Shown piece by piece: positions 43,881 through 53,985 of a stretch of DNA of 64,000 bases. The DNA lies in the NCBI GenBank assembly GCA_046160865.1, contig JBJXHG010000125.1, forward strand, positions 4,669 through 68,668. Reading direction: 5' to 3'. The stretch's first letter is position 1, and every line of letters begins with the position of its first letter. The DNA is from JBJXHG01 sp046160865 (GTDB taxonomy: Bacteria; Planctomycetota; UBA1135; GCA-002686595). Under the pieces are notes generated by a model. It did not search any database. It saw nothing but the letters and a program-made list of their open reading frames with translations, and was not told where the DNA came from. The translations under genes were made by a program, and so were the position numbers.

Positions 43881-45407
43881 TCAGGTGCTCGTCGCGCGGT
43901 CGTCGCCGAGCAGGCGTGCGAGCCGTTCGGGCTCGATGCGCACACGCAACACCTTGCCACCGGAGAGCGTCACGAGCCCGGCCTTCGCGCCGCGCGGCTT
44001 GTGCACGTCCTTCTGGCGTGCCACGTGGACGCCCGCGCCCCCGCGACCGCGCAACGGGGAGAAGTGCACCGCGAGATGCGCGGCGTCCAGGATCTCCTCC
44101 GCGCTCGGCTCGGCGTTCTTCTCGACGCGCAGCACGACGTGGCTGCCCGGCGCGTCCGATGTGTGCAGCCACATGTCGTTGCCGCGCGCGTGACGAAAAG
44201 TCAGCTCGTCGTTGTCGCGCGCGTTGCGGCCGACGCGGATCTGAGAGCCACCGCTCGCGACGAACACTCGGTAGGGAAGGCGCGGCGCAGGTTCCTTACG
44301 GCGTTCCGGCGGAGCCGCGTCTTGGGGAGGATCGAGCAGTCCCTCCTTCACGGCGCGCGCGTCGAGCGCTTCGGGGTCGCTCTGCGGCTCCGCCGCCGCA
44401 GCGAGCAACGCATCGAGTGCTTCGATGCGCGCTCGCGCTCGAGAGATCTCGGATTCGACCGAAAGGCGGCCGCGCTCGAGCTTCTTCGCGCGCTCGAACA
44501 TGCGCATGAGATTCTCCTTCGGTCCGAGTTTCGGATCGAGTGCGATCACGCGCAACGGCGTGTCGGGTGCGAAGAAGTCTTGTACTTCGATCTCTTTCGC
44601 TCCGCGGCGCACGTCCGCGAGATGCGCCTTGAGCAGCTCGCCATCCTGCTGCACGCGCTCGGCACCGGCGCTCTCCGCTTGTTTCTTCGTCAAGCCGTCG
44701 AGCAGGCTCTTCGCACGGGAGCGCTTGCGATTCACGCGGTCGATCAGTGTTCGGCTTGCGCGCGCGTGGCGTGCGGCGAGCGCTTGCTCGCCGAGCGAGC
44801 ACTCGACGATCCACGAGAGCGGAGCGCTACCACTCGCGAGCCCGCGCGTGCCGGGTTCCGGGTTCGCCGCGGCCGGAAAGCTCGCGACGAGCGACGTCGG
44901 CTCGGCTTCGGCGGATCGACGGGATGGCAGCGGACGCCAAAGCGCGCCCACGGCGAGGCGCGGCGCCAACTCGTCCGGCCGTGGCGGCGCGAGCACGGCG
45001 AGAATCCGGTCGTCGCGATCGAGCCAGACGGCGTTCGCCTGACGGCCGAACATCTCGAGCACGAGCGCGCGCAGGCCGAGTGGCGTTTCGAGCTCGAGGC
45101 GCAACACCCGGTCACCACCGACGGGCGAAAGGTTTCGAATGGTCGCGCCGCACGCTTCGGATTGAAGCGTGCGAAAGAAGGGACCGACCGGCCCGTCGTG
45201 CGCGCGGCCCTTCGCGCGGAGCACGTGGGCACGCGGCGCGTCGGGATCGGCCGAGAAGAGCAGGAAGAACGGGCTCTCCCCGGACGCGCCGATGACGAAG
45301 ATCGAGTCGCGCGGTGGCGCGGCTTCCATGTCGCGCACCGTTTTGCCGTGCACGAGCGGCGCGATCTCGCGCGCCAGTTCGGCGACGTGCGCGGACGAGA
45401 GATTCAG
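43881..45407 (-). CDS. NFACT-family (RqcH-like) protein, probable CTG start
   Basis: 508 residues from CTG 45407. NFACT proteins bind stalled 50S subunits and recruit tRNA-Ala for alanine tailing in ribosome quality control (RqcH in Bacillus). The C-terminal NFACT-R domain is clear: YRVFVASGGSQIRVGRNARD, then RHARGNDMWLHTSDAPGSHV. The middle is helical, and the N-terminal lobe includes LVLEMFGRQANAVWLDRDD. The natural N-terminus is MNLSSAHVAELAREIAPLV; its first codon is CTG, overlapping the ndk stop as CTGA, and no ATG/GTG/TTG precedes it. A GTG at 45353 would remove 18 conserved residues. It is coupled to ndk. Confidence 0.82.
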   Translation of the reverse strand: MNLSSAHVAELAREIAPLVHGKTVRDMEAAPPRDSIFVIGASGESPFFLLFSADPDAPRAHVLRAKGRAHDGPVGPFFRTLQSEACGATIRNLSPVGGDRVLRLELETPLGLRALVLEMFGRQANAVWLDRDDRILAVLAPPRPDELAPRLAVGALWRPLPSRRSAEAEPTSLVASFPAAANPEPGTRGLASGSAPLSWIVECSLGEQALAARHARASRTLIDRVNRKRSRAKSLLDGLTKKQAESAGAERVQQDGELLKAHLADVRRGAKEIEVQDFFAPDTPLRVIALDPKLGPKENLMRMFERAKKLERGRLSVESEISRARARIEALDALLAAAAEPQSDPEALDARAVKEGLLDPPQDAAPPERRKEPAPRLPYRVFVASGGSQIRVGRNARDNDELTFRHARGNDMWLHTSDAPGSHVVLRVEKNAEPSAEEILDAAHLAVHFSPLRGRGGAGVHVARQKDVHKPRGAKAGLVTLSGGKVLRVRIEPERLARLLGDDRATST

Positions 45408-45877
45408 CGCAGCTCGTCCTCGACGTCGTACACCCAGGACTCGTTGTTCGGCGTCCAGGCGATCAGCTCGCCCTCGCCCGAGAAGAAGCGCGCGAGCTCG
45501 GCGCGCGCGGTCTCGGGTCCGTCCGAACCGTGCACGAGGTTGTAGGAAAACGACATCCCGAAATCACCGCGGATCGTCCCCGGTGCAGCCTCCGCGCTGT
45601 TCGTCTTGCCCATCACGTTGCGCGTGACAGCGATCGCGTTCTTGCCCTCGAGCGCGAGCGCGACGACAGGTCCCGAGCCCATGAAGCGCACGAGGCCTTC
45701 GTAGAACGGCTTGCCCGCGTGCATCGAGTAATGCTCGCGGAGGAGCTTCTCCGAGAACTTGCGCAGCTTGAGGCCCACGACCTTCAGACCCTTCTGCTCG
45801 AAGCGAGAGAGGATCGGGCCGATCAGGCCGCGCTGGACGGCGTCGGGTTTCAACAAGACGAGTGTGCGTTCGAGCAT
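45404..45877 (-). CDS. ndk: Nucleoside diphosphate kinase
   Basis: 157 residues; equilibrates nucleoside di- and triphosphates using ATP through a phosphohistidine. The N-terminal ERTLVLLKPDAVQRGLIG, the middle VVALALEGKNAIAVTRNVMG and the active-site NLVHGSDGPETA with the catalytic histidine are all intact. It is slightly longer than the 143-residue E. coli form, with the extra residues at the C-terminus (WTPNNESWVYDVEDELR), as in archaeal and many other members. ATG 45877 is the first residue of the family. It starts the unit with the NFACT gene. Confidence 0.97.
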   Translation of the reverse strand: MLERTLVLLKPDAVQRGLIGPILSRFEQKGLKVVGLKLRKFSEKLLREHYSMHAGKPFYEGLVRFMGSGPVVALALEGKNAIAVTRNVMGKTNSAEAAPGTIRGDFGMSFSYNLVHGSDGPETARAELARFFSGEGELIAWTPNNESWVYDVEDELR

Positions 45878-46278
45878 AGGGGCGTGCCTCGGTGCGGTTT
45901 TTCGGGGCGAGAGTCTAGCCCGCCGTCGTCTCCACGTCGCCGTTGCTCGGGCGCAACGACGCGCATGCACGGGAGGTCGAGCGCGTGTGCGTCGACATCG
46001 AGCTTGCCGGCTGCGCGCTGTCGGCGTCGCACGGCCCAATGAGGTCGGGGAAATCCGGCGGCGCCTTTCGTGGCTGGCCGCGGCGCCGGTAACCAAGTCC
46101 GGCGCGAATTCTGAGCGCGCAGTTGAGCCGGCGCGCGCCGCTCCTTAAAGTCTTCGCCCGACCAAGCCGACTCGGCCGCCCGCGTGGCGTCCGCGAACGC
46201 GAAGTCCCTCGTGCTGGTGCACCGTTCGTGTCCCGCGCGAGCGCCCCCCCGATCCTGCCCGCTCCGCAGAGGACGAAG
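45878..46278. other. Divergent promoter region between ndk and the ATP synthase operon
   Basis: This 401-bp gap separates two divergent transcription units and must carry both promoters. I see no convincing gene, RNA or repeat in it. Codon use in the open frames crossing it is not gene-like (arginine-rich in every frame). No -35/-10 pair stands out in this GC-rich sequence. Confidence 0.5.
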
Positions 46279-46551
46279 ATGGCATCCCGCGCGCGCCGCC
46301 CCGAGGATGCATCGACGGCCTCCGATCTCGGAAGGTACGCGGGGCTCGGGGTCCAGTTCGCCGCGGCGATCTGCGTCCTCGGCGCGCTCGGGTGGTGGCT
46401 CGACGGCAAGCTCGGCACCGGTCCGTGGCTTCTCATCGTCGGCATCTTCGCCGGCGCGGTGGGGGGCTTCGTCGCCGTCCTGAAAGCCGTACCTGGCTCG
46501 ACTCGACCCTCACGAGTCGACCGCGATCCGCCATCTCACCCACGTCCATGA
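46279..46551 (+). CDS. atpZ: AtpZ-like small membrane subunit of the ATP synthase operon
   Basis: 90 residues with two membrane helices, QFAAAICVLGALGWWLDGKL and WLLIVGIFAGAVGGFVAVL. The turn WWLDGKLGTGP between them is typical of the AtpZ family (older name AtpQ or F0F1 Mg2+-related). These proteins precede atpI/atpB in many operons and are thought to aid assembly, with a role in Mg2+ or Ca2+ transport suggested. ATG 46279 is the only start that leaves a usual basic leader. Its TGA overlaps the next start as ATGA. Confidence 0.85.
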   Translation: MASRARRPEDASTASDLGRYAGLGVQFAAAICVLGALGWWLDGKLGTGPWLLIVGIFAGAVGGFVAVLKAVPGSTRPSRVDRDPPSHPRP

Positions 46552-46976
46552 AGAGCATCACCTCGATCGCCGCACTGCTGTGCACGCTGGCCGCGTTCGC
46601 GCTGGGCATGACGCTCGCGGGCGGACTCGGTCGCGGCGTGTGGCTCGGCGCGAGCATCGGGACGCTGCTCGGTTACGGCGGTGCGAGTATGCAGCGCTGG
46701 GCTCTCTCCTCGGCGCCGAGCAAGGTGTGGCACGTCGTCGCGCTCGTGTGGGTCGCGAAGCTCGCTGCCGTGACGACCGGCGCCGTGGTCCTCCGCCACG
46801 CGGAGCGCGCGGCCGAGTGGGCCGACTGGAGGAGCTACTTGATCAGCTTTGCAGCCGCCGCCACGCTCGTCACGCTCGCGAGCACAATGGACAACGTTCG
46901 CAGTCTCTCGCTCGGGCGTGCCGCGACGCGCGGCGCGACCGCGCGCTTCGCCGAAGGTGGGGCGCCGCTCTCATGA
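46548..46976 (+). CDS. atpI: ATP synthase subunit I-like membrane protein
   Basis: 142 residues with about four hydrophobic helices, including TSIAALLCTLAAFALGMTLA and VWLGASIGTLLGYGGASMQ, followed by WHVVALVWVAKLAAVTTGAV. It lies between atpZ and atpB, which is the position of AtpI, an assembly chaperone of the c-ring. The sequence itself is weakly conserved, so the name rests mainly on size, topology and place. It overlaps both neighbours as ATGA. Confidence 0.7.
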   Translation: MKSITSIAALLCTLAAFALGMTLAGGLGRGVWLGASIGTLLGYGGASMQRWALSSAPSKVWHVVALVWVAKLAAVTTGAVVLRHAERAAEWADWRSYLISFAAAATLVTLASTMDNVRSLSLGRAATRGATARFAEGGAPLS

Positions 46977-47983
46977 GCTCCATTCGCGTGCTCCTCATAT
47001 TGGCGCTCGTGGCCGCGCCGTGCTGGCTCTCGTCGCGCTACTCGGAGCACCACGAGGGCGAGAACATCTTCCTCACGCTGTACATGCACTTGATCCCGGC
47101 CAAGCTGGTGGTCGAGGCCGAAGGCCACGGCGACCACGCGAGCGGGGATGCGGGGCATGCAGACGCATCGCACAACACGTCTGTGCGAGATCCGCACGAC
47201 TCGCACGGCGCCGGCCACTACCTCTTCGCGTTCACGGTTCCGGGTGCACCCGCGTTCTTCGACATGGATCCGGCGCACGAAGGCACGCAGCTCGTCGCGA
47301 CGAACATGCAGCTCTTCCAAGTTGCTGCGGTGCTGCTCGTCCTCGTGTGCTTCTCCGGCGTGCCGCGCTACTTGCGCACCGGCCAAGGCGACTACGTCTC
47401 GCGCCTCTTCGCGGGCTTCGCGGGGTGGGTGCGCGACGACATGGTCTACGCCGTCATGGGGAAGGAACTCGGCGCCAAGTTCCTGCCGTACTTCCTCTCG
47501 CTGTTCTTCTTCCTGCTCTTCATGAACGTGATGGGCCTCGTCCCGCACGCCGCGACCGCGACCGCGAGCATCTTCGTCACCGGCGCGATGGCGATCGTGA
47601 CGCTCTTCTCCATGATCGGTGGAGGAATGGTCGCGCAGGGACCGATCGCTTTCTGGAAGCACCTCGTCCCGCACGTCCCGGCCGCGCTCTGGCCGTTGAT
47701 GTTCGTGGTCGAGTTGATCGGACTGCTGGTGAAGCCGTTCGCGTTGATGATTCGTCTCTTCGCGAACATGAGCGGCGGCCACATGGTCGTGCTCTCGTTC
47801 CTCGGTCTGATCTTCTTCTTCGCGAACATGTCGCCGGTCGTAGGCTACGCCGCGTCGCCCGTGGCGGTCGGCTTCGCCGTCTTCATCATGATCATCGAGT
47901 CCTTCGTGGCGCTCTTGCAGGCGTACATATTCACGATGCTCTCGATCATCTTCGTCAACGCTTCGATCCATCCCGAGCACTAG
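46973..47983 (+). CDS. atpB: ATP synthase F0 subunit a
   Basis: 336 residues; the stator membrane subunit that carries the proton half-channels. The essential arginine is in LLVKPFALMIRLFANMSGGH. Later helices, MVVLSFLGLIFFFANMSPVV and FVALLQAYIFTMLSIIFVN, are typical. Between the N-terminal helix and the core is a His/Asp-rich stretch (GHGDHASGDAGHADASH), longer than in E. coli. ATG 46973 overlaps the preceding stop as ATGA. The gap to atpE is 108 bp and contains a hairpin. Confidence 0.95.
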   Translation: MSSIRVLLILALVAAPCWLSSRYSEHHEGENIFLTLYMHLIPAKLVVEAEGHGDHASGDAGHADASHNTSVRDPHDSHGAGHYLFAFTVPGAPAFFDMDPAHEGTQLVATNMQLFQVAAVLLVLVCFSGVPRYLRTGQGDYVSRLFAGFAGWVRDDMVYAVMGKELGAKFLPYFLSLFFFLLFMNVMGLVPHAATATASIFVTGAMAIVTLFSMIGGGMVAQGPIAFWKHLVPHVPAALWPLMFVVELIGLLVKPFALMIRLFANMSGGHMVVLSFLGLIFFFANMSPVVGYAASPVAVGFAVFIMIIESFVALLQAYIFTMLSIIFVNASIHPEH

Positions 47984-48055
47984 TGGAGAACGCCGCGACG
48001 CTCGGGGCTTTCCGTCTCCAACGAACCCACACAACGACATCTCCTCGTCAACCGA

Positions 48056-48075
48056 GCCGCGTCGCAGAACGCGGC
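48056..48075 (+). promoter_or_regulatory. Stem-loop ahead of atpE
   Basis: GCCGCGT and ACGCGGC form a perfect 7-bp stem with a six-base loop, ending 16 bases before the atpE ATG and just upstream of its AGGAG ribosome-binding site. A structured leader here could raise or protect expression of the c subunit, which is needed in many copies per complex; this is known for E. coli atpE and inferred here. Confidence 0.45.
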
Positions 48076-48091
48076 GCAGGAGCAAAACGCT

Positions 48092-48337
48092 ATGCCGATT
48101 CAGGGAAATGAAGTCATGGACATTGCCAAGTTCGGTGCCGCCATCGGTGCGGGTCTCGTCGCCATCGGCGCGGGACTCGGCATCGGCAAGATCGGCGCGG
48201 CCGCGAACGAAGGCATCGCGCGCCAGCCGGAAGCGGCGGCCGACATCCGCGGCGGCTCGGTCATCCTGGCCGCGCTCATCGAAGGCGTGTCGCTGTTCGC
48301 CGTCGTCGTCACGCTCCTGATCCTGCTGCTCAAGTAA
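48092..48337 (+). CDS. atpE: ATP synthase F0 subunit c
   Basis: 81 residues; two helices joined by the polar loop NEGIARQPEAAADIR. The ion-carrying carboxylate is the glutamate in LAALIEGVSLFAVVV. The residue after it is glycine, and the first helix lacks the glutamine that, with E-S/T, marks Na+-binding c subunits, so a proton-driven enzyme is more likely. ATG 48092 has a good AGGAG; ATG 48116 (MDIAKFG) is an alternative. The gene is preceded by a stem-loop. Confidence 0.95.
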   Translation: MPIQGNEVMDIAKFGAAIGAGLVAIGAGLGIGKIGAAANEGIARQPEAAADIRGGSVILAALIEGVSLFAVVVTLLILLLK

Positions 48338-48407
48338 CGACCATCGCGCGCTCCGCGCAGCGAGCCGCGTGCTCGTTGCGGGGAGCGGCGATCCTCGGAG
48401 GTCACGC

Positions 48408-48950
48408 ATGCACTCCAGTCTGCTCCTGCTCGTCGCGGAAGGCGGGGGGTTCAATCCCCTCGATCCGTCCGGCGCCGGCATCGCCCTTTGGACGTGGATC
48501 ATCTTCCTCGTCGCGCTCATTCCAATCTGGAAGGTCGTGATGGGGCCGGTGACCAAGGCCCTGATCGCGCGCGACGCGAGAGCGGCCGACGCCATCGTCG
48601 CGGCCGAGAAGGCGAGTCGCGACGCACAGGCCGCGCGCGACGCGGTCGAATCGAAGGTCGCGCAAGCGCAGAAGCAGGCGCACGAGCTCGTCGAGCAGGC
48701 GCGTCTGCGCGGCGAGGCGGTCGAGAAGCAAGTCGCCGAGCAAGGTCGGCAGCAGGCGGATGCGTTGCTCGCGCGGGCGCGCACCGAGATCCAAGCCGAG
48801 CAGGACAAGGCCATCGCGACGATCCGCAAGCAAGTCGTGGACGTGTCGCTCGCCGCGGCGAGCCAAGTCCTCAAGCGCAAGGTCGACGGCGCCGACGACA
48901 AGCGGCTCGTCGAAGAGCTCGTCTCCTCCGCACGCGAGGTCCGCACGTGA
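48408..48950 (+). CDS. atpF: ATP synthase F0 subunit b
   Basis: 180 residues. A single membrane helix near residues 25-42 (ALWTWIIFLVALIPIWKVV) is followed by a long charged coiled coil (RDAQAARDAVESKVAQAQKQ and so on), the peripheral stalk. The strong GGAGG eight bases before ATG 48408 supports the start. Its stop overlaps the atpH GTG as GTGA. Only one b-type gene is present. Confidence 0.95.
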   Translation: MHSSLLLLVAEGGGFNPLDPSGAGIALWTWIIFLVALIPIWKVVMGPVTKALIARDARAADAIVAAEKASRDAQAARDAVESKVAQAQKQAHELVEQARLRGEAVEKQVAEQGRQQADALLARARTEIQAEQDKAIATIRKQVVDVSLAAASQVLKRKVDGADDKRLVEELVSSAREVRT

Positions 48951-49498
48951 TCGACGGTGCGGTGACGAGTCGCTACGCCGACGCGCTGTACAACCTCGCG
49001 GCGCGCAAGGGTGTGCTCGAAGCGGTGCAGCGCGACGTCGAGCGCTTGTCGCAAGAGCTCGCGACGCCGGCCGGGCGCGCGATCGTGCTCAACCCGCGCG
49101 CGGACGCGCAGAAGAAGCGCGCGCACCTCGCGGGCGTCGTCGGTGCGTTCCACCCGCTCACGCAGAACTTCGTGAACCTGGTACTCGACAAACGGCGCGA
49201 GGACGTGCTCGCGCGCGTCGGCCTCGCGTTCCGGCGGCGTGTGCTCGACGAGCGCGGCGCGGTCGAAGGCTTCGTCGACTCGGCGCGACCGCTCGCTCCG
49301 GCTGACGTGGCCAGCATCGCGACCGCGCTGGGCGGACGCATGAAGAAAGAGCTCCTGCTCACCAATCGCATCGTGCCCGAGCTCGTCGGCGGCGCGCGCG
49401 TCATCGCCGCGAACCGCATGATCGACTTCTCGGTGCAAGGCCGGCTCGAAGCCTTGCGTCGGCGCATGCTCGAAGCGCCACTTCCGACTACCCGTTAG
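48947..49498 (+). CDS. atpH: ATP synthase F1 subunit delta
   Basis: 183 residues; joins the peripheral stalk to the alpha/beta head. It begins at GTG 48947 with IDGAVTSRYADALYNLA, the usual start S-x-x-A-x-R-Y-A-x-A-L. The C-terminal part contains KKELLLTNRIVPELVGGARV, the second family signature (...DP.L.GG..). It overlaps atpF as GTGA and ends 42 bp before atpA. Confidence 0.93.
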   Translation: MIDGAVTSRYADALYNLAARKGVLEAVQRDVERLSQELATPAGRAIVLNPRADAQKKRAHLAGVVGAFHPLTQNFVNLVLDKRREDVLARVGLAFRRRVLDERGAVEGFVDSARPLAPADVASIATALGGRMKKELLLTNRIVPELVGGARVIAANRMIDFSVQGRLEALRRRMLEAPLPTTR

Positions 49499-49540
49499 TC
49501 GCCGCCTTTCTGCAACGAACACCCCTCATCAAGGACTGAC

Positions 49541-51142
<1,602 letters not shown>

Positions 51143-51145
51143 TCC

Positions 51146-52018
51146 ATGGCCTCGATCCGCGACCTCCGCAACCGCATCAAGTCGGTCGGCAACATCCGCC
51201 AAATCACGCGCGCCATGGAGATGGTCGCGTCGACGAAGCTGCGCCGTTTCCAAGAGCGCGCGGTCGCGTCGCGGCCGTACGCGCAGGAGATCGCGGGACT
51301 CGTGGGGCGTCTCGCCGCGCTGCTCGGTGACGATGTCGGCGATCGGCCGTTGTTCAAGCAAGGCGAAGGCTCGAAGACCGCGGTCTTGCTGATCACGTCC
51401 GATCGCGGGTTGTGCGGCGCGTACAACTCGGCCCTGTTGAAGGAACTCGAGCTCTGGTTGCGCGCGGACCCGGATCGCCAGGTCGACTTCTTCGTGTACG
51501 GTCGCAAAGGCTACCAGTACCTCACGCGGCGCGGCCGCGAGGTCGCGCGTCTGTTCGCCGAGCCCGCACTGGAGCAGATCGATTACCGCGCCGCGGCGCG
51601 GACGGCGCGCACGCTCGTCGAGGCGTTCCAGTCCGGCAAGTACAAGGACGTCGTGATCTTCTACACGGCGTTCGAGTCCGTCGTGCGCTACGTGCCGACG
51701 CGCTTGCCGCTGTTGCCGGTGGAGCCCTCGGCCGTGGCGACGAACGACAAGAGCTCGGCTACGGATCTGATCCTCGAGCCCGATCCCGCGACGATCTTCG
51801 ATCGGCTCGTGCCGCGCTATCTCGAGACGCGCGTCTACAACGCGCTGCTCGAAGCGCTGACCTCCGAATACGCGAGCCGGCGCGTCTCGATGAAGAACGC
51901 GACGGAAGCCGCCAAGTCGATGCAGAACGCGCTGCGCGCCGTCTACAACCGCAAACGCCAAGAGAACATCACCAAGGAGCTGCTGGACATCGTCGGCGGC
52001 GCCGAGGCGCTTCGTTAG
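51146..52018 (+). CDS. atpG: ATP synthase F1 subunit gamma
   Basis: 290 residues; the rotor shaft. N-terminal ASIRDLRNRIKSVGNIRQIT, the loop LLITSDRGLCGAYNSALL and the C-terminal RQENITKELLDIVGGAEAL are the three family regions; the first and last are the coiled-coil helices that turn inside the head. It starts three bases after the atpA stop codon and ends 15 bp before atpD. Confidence 0.97.
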   Translation: MASIRDLRNRIKSVGNIRQITRAMEMVASTKLRRFQERAVASRPYAQEIAGLVGRLAALLGDDVGDRPLFKQGEGSKTAVLLITSDRGLCGAYNSALLKELELWLRADPDRQVDFFVYGRKGYQYLTRRGREVARLFAEPALEQIDYRAAARTARTLVEAFQSGKYKDVVIFYTAFESVVRYVPTRLPLLPVEPSAVATNDKSSATDLILEPDPATIFDRLVPRYLETRVYNALLEALTSEYASRRVSMKNATEAAKSMQNALRAVYNRKRQENITKELLDIVGGAEALR

Positions 52019-52033
52019 GGACCTCTCCGAATC

Positions 52034-53488
52034 ATGAGCACCACGAAAACGACTGTTACGACCGGCACCGTCCACCAGATCTTTGGCCCGGTGGTCGACG
52101 TGCGCTTCCCGGCGGGGCACCTGCCGGCGATCTATACCGCGCTCACCGTGAAGGAGCCCGCGCGCAGCATCGACGTCACGCTCGAAGTGTCGCAGCACCT
52201 CGGCAACGACGTCGCGCGCTGCGTCGCGATGGCGTCGACCGACGGCTGCCGGCGCGGGATGACCGTCGTGAACACCGGCTCGCCGATCACCGTTCCGGTC
52301 GGAGAGCGCACGAAGGGCCGCTTGTTCAATCTGCTGGGCCAAGCACTCGACACGGTCGCGTGCGGTCCCGTCGCCGCGGGCGAAATGTGGCCGATCCACC
52401 GCCCCGCGCCGTCGTTCGAGGAGCAGGAGGCGATCTCGGAGGTGTTCGAGACCGGCCTCAAGGTCGTCGACTTGCTCTGTCCATTCGCGAAGGGTGGCAA
52501 GATCGGTTTGTTCGGCGGTGCAGGCGTCGGCAAGACCGTGCTCATCCAAGAGCTGATCCGCATCACGGCCGTCGAGAAGGGCGGCTTCAGCGTCTTCTGC
52601 GGCGTAGGTGAGCGCACGCGCGAGGGCAACGACCTGTGGCTCGAGATGAGCGAGGCGCAGTACAAGACGCCCGAAGGCAAGATGGCGCGCGTCATCGACA
52701 ACGCCGTGCTCGTCTTCGGCCAGATGAACGAGCCGCCCGGCGCGCGTCTGCGCGTCGCGCTGTCGGGACTGACGATGGCCGAGTACTTCCGCGACGTGAA
52801 GAACCAGGACGTGTTGCTCTTCGTGGACAACATCTTCCGCTTCGTGCAAGCGGGCTCCGAGGTGTCGGCGCTCCTCGGCCGCATGCCGAGCGCCGTCGGT
52901 TACCAGCCGACGATGGCGAGCGAGATGGGTGCGCTCCAGGAACGGATCACCTCGACGAAGAAGGGCTCGGTCACGTCGATGCAGGCCGTCTATGTACCGG
53001 CCGACGACATCACCGACCCCGCGCCGGTCGCGACGTTCGCGCACCTCGACTCGACGATCATCCTCGACCGCGCGATCTCGGAGCTCGGCATCTATCCCGC
53101 CGTCGACCCGCTGAAGTCGACGTCCCGCATGCTCGATCCGAACGTCGTCGGCGAGGAGCATTACTTCGTCGCGCGCGAGACGCAGCGCATCTTGCAGCGC
53201 TACGCCGACTTGAAGGACATCATCGCGATCCTCGGCATCGAAGAATTGCCCGACGAGGACAAGCGGGTCGTAGCGCGCGCGCGGCGCATGCAGCGCTTCT
53301 TGTCGCAACCGTTCTTCGTCGCCGAGCAGTTCACGGGCACGCCGGGCGTGTTCGTGCCGCGCTCGGAGACGGTGCGCAGCTTCAAGGAGATCATCGAAGG
53401 CAAGCACGACGATCTGCCGGAAGGTGCCTTCATGTACCAGGGCAGCATCGACGCGGTCGTCGCGCGCGCCAAGAAGATGTCGGCCTGA
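52034..53488 (+). CDS. atpD: ATP synthase F1 subunit beta
   Basis: 484 residues; the catalytic subunit. The P-loop is GLFGGAGVGKTVLIQELI, the catalytic glutamate is in GVGERTREGND, and the DELSEEDK-like segment is ELPDEDKRVVARARRMQ. The C-terminal region MYQGSIDAVVARAKKM completes the family. The N-terminal barrel GTVHQIFGPVVDVRFPAG is normal. atpC follows after four bases. Confidence 0.98.
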   Translation: MSTTKTTVTTGTVHQIFGPVVDVRFPAGHLPAIYTALTVKEPARSIDVTLEVSQHLGNDVARCVAMASTDGCRRGMTVVNTGSPITVPVGERTKGRLFNLLGQALDTVACGPVAAGEMWPIHRPAPSFEEQEAISEVFETGLKVVDLLCPFAKGGKIGLFGGAGVGKTVLIQELIRITAVEKGGFSVFCGVGERTREGNDLWLEMSEAQYKTPEGKMARVIDNAVLVFGQMNEPPGARLRVALSGLTMAEYFRDVKNQDVLLFVDNIFRFVQAGSEVSALLGRMPSAVGYQPTMASEMGALQERITSTKKGSVTSMQAVYVPADDITDPAPVATFAHLDSTIILDRAISELGIYPAVDPLKSTSRMLDPNVVGEEHYFVARETQRILQRYADLKDIIAILGIEELPDEDKRVVARARRMQRFLSQPFFVAEQFTGTPGVFVPRSETVRSFKEIIEGKHDDLPEGAFMYQGSIDAVVARAKKMSA

Positions 53489-53492
53489 TGCC

Positions 53493-53963
53493 ATGGCGAG
53501 CGCCACCGCCGAACGTCCCGCCGCACATGCGGACGCACCGCGAGGGTCGGGCAACAGCCTGACTCTGCGGATCATCACGCCCGAGCGCATCGCACTCGAC
53601 GAGCACGTCGACTCGGTACGGATCCCGGGTCTCGACGGCTCGATCGGCATCCTGCCGCGCCACGCGCCGATGGTGGCCGCGCTCGATACAGGTCTCCTGC
53701 GCTACAAGCAAAGAGGCGCCGAGCACGTCCTCTTCGTGTCGGGTGGGTTCGCCGAAGTGCGTGCGAATACCGTGCGCGTCGTGTGCGAGGCGGGCGAGCG
53801 CCCGGCCGACATCGATCCCGAGCGAGCGCGTGCGGCGGAAAAGCGGGCGCGCGAGCGCCTGGACGCGGCGCGGTCGACGCAGGGCGAACCGATCGACCTG
53901 GTTCGTGCCGAAGCGGCGTTGCGCAGGGCGCTGATGCGCCTGAGCGCGCGCCAGAGCTTGTGA
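53493..53963 (+). CDS. atpC: ATP synthase F1 subunit epsilon
   Basis: 156 residues. The N-terminal beta-sandwich includes RIPGLDGSIGILPRHAPMVA and FVSGGFAEVRANTVRVV; the C-terminal helical pair (RARAAEKRARERLDAARS) is present, so the inhibitory arm is retained. A 20-residue N-terminal extension precedes the domain if ATG 53493 is used. The stop codon lies inside a perfect hairpin, and the operon ends here. Confidence 0.95.
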   Translation: MASATAERPAAHADAPRGSGNSLTLRIITPERIALDEHVDSVRIPGLDGSIGILPRHAPMVAALDTGLLRYKQRGAEHVLFVSGGFAEVRANTVRVVCEAGERPADIDPERARAAEKRARERLDAARSTQGEPIDLVRAEAALRRALMRLSARQSL

Positions 53964-53985
53964 CGGCGCTCGCGCCGTCACAAGC
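53956..53985 (+). terminator. Perfect hairpin containing the atpC stop codon
   Basis: GCTTGTGACGGCGC and GCGCCGTCACAAGC form a 14-bp perfect palindrome with a two-base centre (fewer pairs when a real loop forms). The TGA of atpC lies in the left arm. There is no U-tract. It also forms the left boundary of the composite inverted repeat that follows. Confidence 0.6.

Noticed and set aside
48092..48337. Sodium-type ATP synthase c subunit
   Set aside because: The residue after the carboxylate is glycine, not serine or threonine, and the first helix has no glutamine at the ligand position; proton coupling fits better.
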